Shown: positions 4,697 to 6,336 of the stretch, one piece after another
Position numbering within the stretch: position 1 is the first letter of the stretch
Layout: each line of letters opens with the position of its first letter
Source: Verrucomicrobiia bacterium
GTDB lineage: Bacteria; Verrucomicrobiota; Verrucomicrobiia; Limisphaerales; JAUIHU01
Reading direction: 5' to 3'
Assembly: GCA_030432175.1 (NCBI GenBank)
Contig: JAUIHU010000273.1
Span: forward strand, 1 to 6,336
Length of the DNA: 6,336 nucleotides
Notes under the pieces: model-generated
Told to the model about the DNA's origin: nothing
The model's database searches: none
What the model saw: the letters and a program-made list of their open reading frames with translations, nothing else
Program-made: the position numbers and the translations under genes

Positions 4697-6336
4697 TTAA
4701 TTTTCCGGTCGTGCTCGGACGAACATTTGGTCGAGGAACGGAAAGGACACTGAATTGATCGTGAATGACCCTTCTTCAGAAATCACCCGACCGAATTCAC
4801 GCCATTCACCCAGTTCTCTCGAACCTTCAATAATGAATCTTTGGCCACTCTCGCCTTCCCCTTTAAATTGAGGGAAAAACAGATCCGGATCCTGATTGAA
4901 TGATAATTTCGGATAGGTTCCTTGTTTTCTTTCCGGGATTAATGTGTGTTCCTGTTCACCTGTCTGAATATCAAGTTCGAAGGTATAAACTTCATTGAAT
5001 CCTTTTTCACGCAGGTTGGTGTCACTTGGATGAAACATCCAACTACCTTCCAAAACAGCAATTTTCGCTACTCCAAAATCGTCTGATAACCCAAAAGAAT
5101 GGTATTCAATTCCATCAGATCCAGTAGTCATTCCATGCACTCTGATATCTGAAACAGGATTTCCCTCTTCCGAATTAAAAATAAGCGACAGAGTTCCGGT
5201 GGAAGGAACTGTTCTCATTTCTACTGAATATTCTGCTGGCCATTCTCCTGGAAATAAGGGATCAACCTTTATACTGGGTAATCCTGCAAAAATAAATTGT
5301 CGTTTAGCCGCTTCAATGGGTTCAGGAGTAATTACCCAATCTCCATAAGCCAATGGAAAATAAAAGTATCCATCCGTTTCATAGGTACTTTGAAAGGGAA
5401 GTTCTCCACTATCGCTGGTGAAGTTGACCGCTCTGAGCTCAAACTTCCCAATCGGAGAGCCATGCTCATCCTCAGCGATTCCCCAAACCCAGGCGTCAAA
5501 GGGACGAGCCTGAAAGTTATATTCGAGTGAAGTACGTCCCTCCGGAACTTTTAAGTCACTCGGAAAGGGACTGGTAAATCCTTGTTGAAAGAGTGAAGAC
5601 GAAACCGCAAAAACATTCCAATAACCTGGCCCAACAGACAAACGATAATCTCCATCACCGTCTGTCACTCCATAGGCTGCTGCGCCATCACTCGATCGAA
5701 TTGCTCGAATCTCAATTCCTTGCAAAGGCGTAAAATTCCAATTTTCATCCGGCTCAGAACTGTATAGAGTTCCGTAAATGATGGACTGCCCCTTGGTAAG
5801 TGAAATAGTGTTTCCTTCAGAGCCTCCTTCTGTAGCGTCAATGACCGCTCCCAATTCAAGACCGGGACTCTGATACCCAAGATCATAGACAGCTTGTAAT
5901 CTAGGAACGACACCCCACAAACCAGCAGTGACTTCAGCAGAAAATTTGCCCTCTTGATCTGTCCAGCAAATGGTGAAAAAATTGGTGTCTATCTCGTTAT
6001 CTTGACTGAGTGAAAAGAGAAGCAGTTCCACACCAGGAAGAACCACATCCGGATTCACGGCATCTTTTAGAATTCCGGATATGGTTCGAGTGCCAGGCAC
6101 CAGTTCAACATCCACTACTCTGGTTTCGAATTCATCAATGTATTGGCTGACACCCTTTCCATAACGACTGACATACCCAGGCGACAGAGCGACCAAGTCA
6201 TACTCATCCCAGTCGGTGAATAATTGATAGTTCCCTTCTTCATCCGCTATGGTCCCTTTCACAAAATCATTATCCAGCGCCAATGGATCCAACAACACAA
6301 CGAATGCGTGAGGAACCGGTTGTCGATTGCTGGTTA
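4697..6336 (-). CDS. Large modular extracellular protein with tandem carboxypeptidase-regulatory-like domains, 5' end outside window
   Basis: The minus strand is open from the right edge to TAA at 4699-4697. The visible 545 residues are the C-terminal part. An internal GTG at 6298 could be taken for a start, but the frame continues upstream as TSNRQPVPHAFV, the opening of a module, so the gene is truncated. Five beta-sandwich modules of the CarboxypepD_reg / Cna-B type follow at a pitch of 94-99 residues. Each has an acidic turn and a G-x-[YF]-like strand, then Trp or Tyr exactly 11 residues after that Gly (for example DGDGDYRLSVGPGYW). Such modules are stalks or binding domains in surface and secreted proteins. 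The last 72 residues (4915-4700) form a separate beta-rich domain containing RFIIEGSRELGEWREFG and ending FVRARPEN, a tail I associate with exported proteins of Verrucomicrobiota. Any signal peptide or catalytic domain lies outside the window. It converges with the protease-thioredoxin gene. Confidence 0.85.
   Translation of the reverse strand, partial: TSNRQPVPHAFVVLLDPLALDNDFVKGTIADEEGNYQLFTDWDEYDLVALSPGYVSRYGKGVSQYIDEFETRVVDVELVPGTRTISGILKDAVNPDVVLPGVELLLFSLSQDNEIDTNFFTICWTDQEGKFSAEVTAGLWGVVPRLQAVYDLGYQSPGLELGAVIDATEGGSEGNTISLTKGQSIIYGTLYSSEPDENWNFTPLQGIEIRAIRSSDGAAAYGVTDGDGDYRLSVGPGYWNVFAVSSSLFQQGFTSPFPSDLKVPEGRTSLEYNFQARPFDAWVWGIAEDEHGSPIGKFELRAVNFTSDSGELPFQSTYETDGYFYFPLAYGDWVITPEPIEAAKRQFIFAGLPSIKVDPLFPGEWPAEYSVEMRTVPSTGTLSLIFNSEEGNPVSDIRVHGMTTGSDGIEYHSFGLSDDFGVAKIAVLEGSWMFHPSDTNLREKGFNEVYTFELDIQTGEQEHTLIPERKQGTYPKLSFNQDPDLFFPQFKGEGESGQRFIIEGSRELGEWREFGRVISEEGSFTINSVSFPFLDQMFVRARPEN

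Noticed and set aside
4672..4710. Near-repeat TTCCCGGTC / TTTCCGGTC at the end of the modular gene
   Set aside because: It is two imperfect nine-base copies only, one inside coding sequence; no wider repeat or attachment-site structure is seen.
5297..5913. ORFs of 77 (plus) and 82 (minus) codons inside the modular protein gene
   Set aside because: Both overlap the real frame in other phases, and their translations lack the module pattern or any other recognisable feature.
6296..6298. GTG as the start codon of the modular protein
   Set aside because: The frame remains open to the window edge and the upstream residues continue the first module, so this is an internal valine.

Overview
The window most likely comes from a Gram-negative bacterium of the Verrucomicrobiota or a related PVC lineage. 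This is an inference. It rests on a large export-type protein made of carboxypeptidase-regulatory-like modules with a C-terminal tail of the 'RFIIEGSRELGEW ... FVRAR' type, on an exported trypsin-like protease carrying a CxxCxxWH motif, and on poor Shine-Dalgarno signals at every start. No rRNA, tRNA, mobile element, CRISPR array or origin is visible.

Layout. (1) Positions 1-747, minus strand: the N-terminal 249 codons of an unrecognised, probably exported protein, truncated by the left edge and clearly richer in A+T than the rest. (2) 748-936: a divergent intergenic region with a perfect 10-bp palindrome, an imperfect inverted repeat and long T-tracts. (3) 937-1935, plus: a complete AraC-family regulator with an Arabinose_bd-type N-terminal half. 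(4) 2066-2941, plus: a complete NmrA-like NAD(P)-binding atypical short-chain dehydrogenase. The 130-bp gap before it holds a small hairpin and a perfect 11-bp inverted repeat that covers the dehydrogenase start codon. (5) 3033-4592, plus: an exported fusion of an S1-type serine protease with a TlpA-like thioredoxin domain. (6) 4593-4696: a convergent gap with an 8-bp-stem hairpin. (7) 4697-6336, minus: the C-terminal 545 residues of a modular extracellular protein with five tandem beta-sandwich modules of about 97 residues, truncated by the right edge.

How the parts may work together. The AraC regulator and the NmrA-like protein are a plausible regulator/target pair: same strand, adjacent, with a symmetric element at the start of the second gene. 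The protease-thioredoxin fusion and the modular protein converge and probably belong to separate transcription units; both look like envelope proteins. The strongest candidates for something unusual are the protease-thioredoxin fusion, which has a second CxxC pair inside its protease half, and the inverted repeat at the NmrA-like start.
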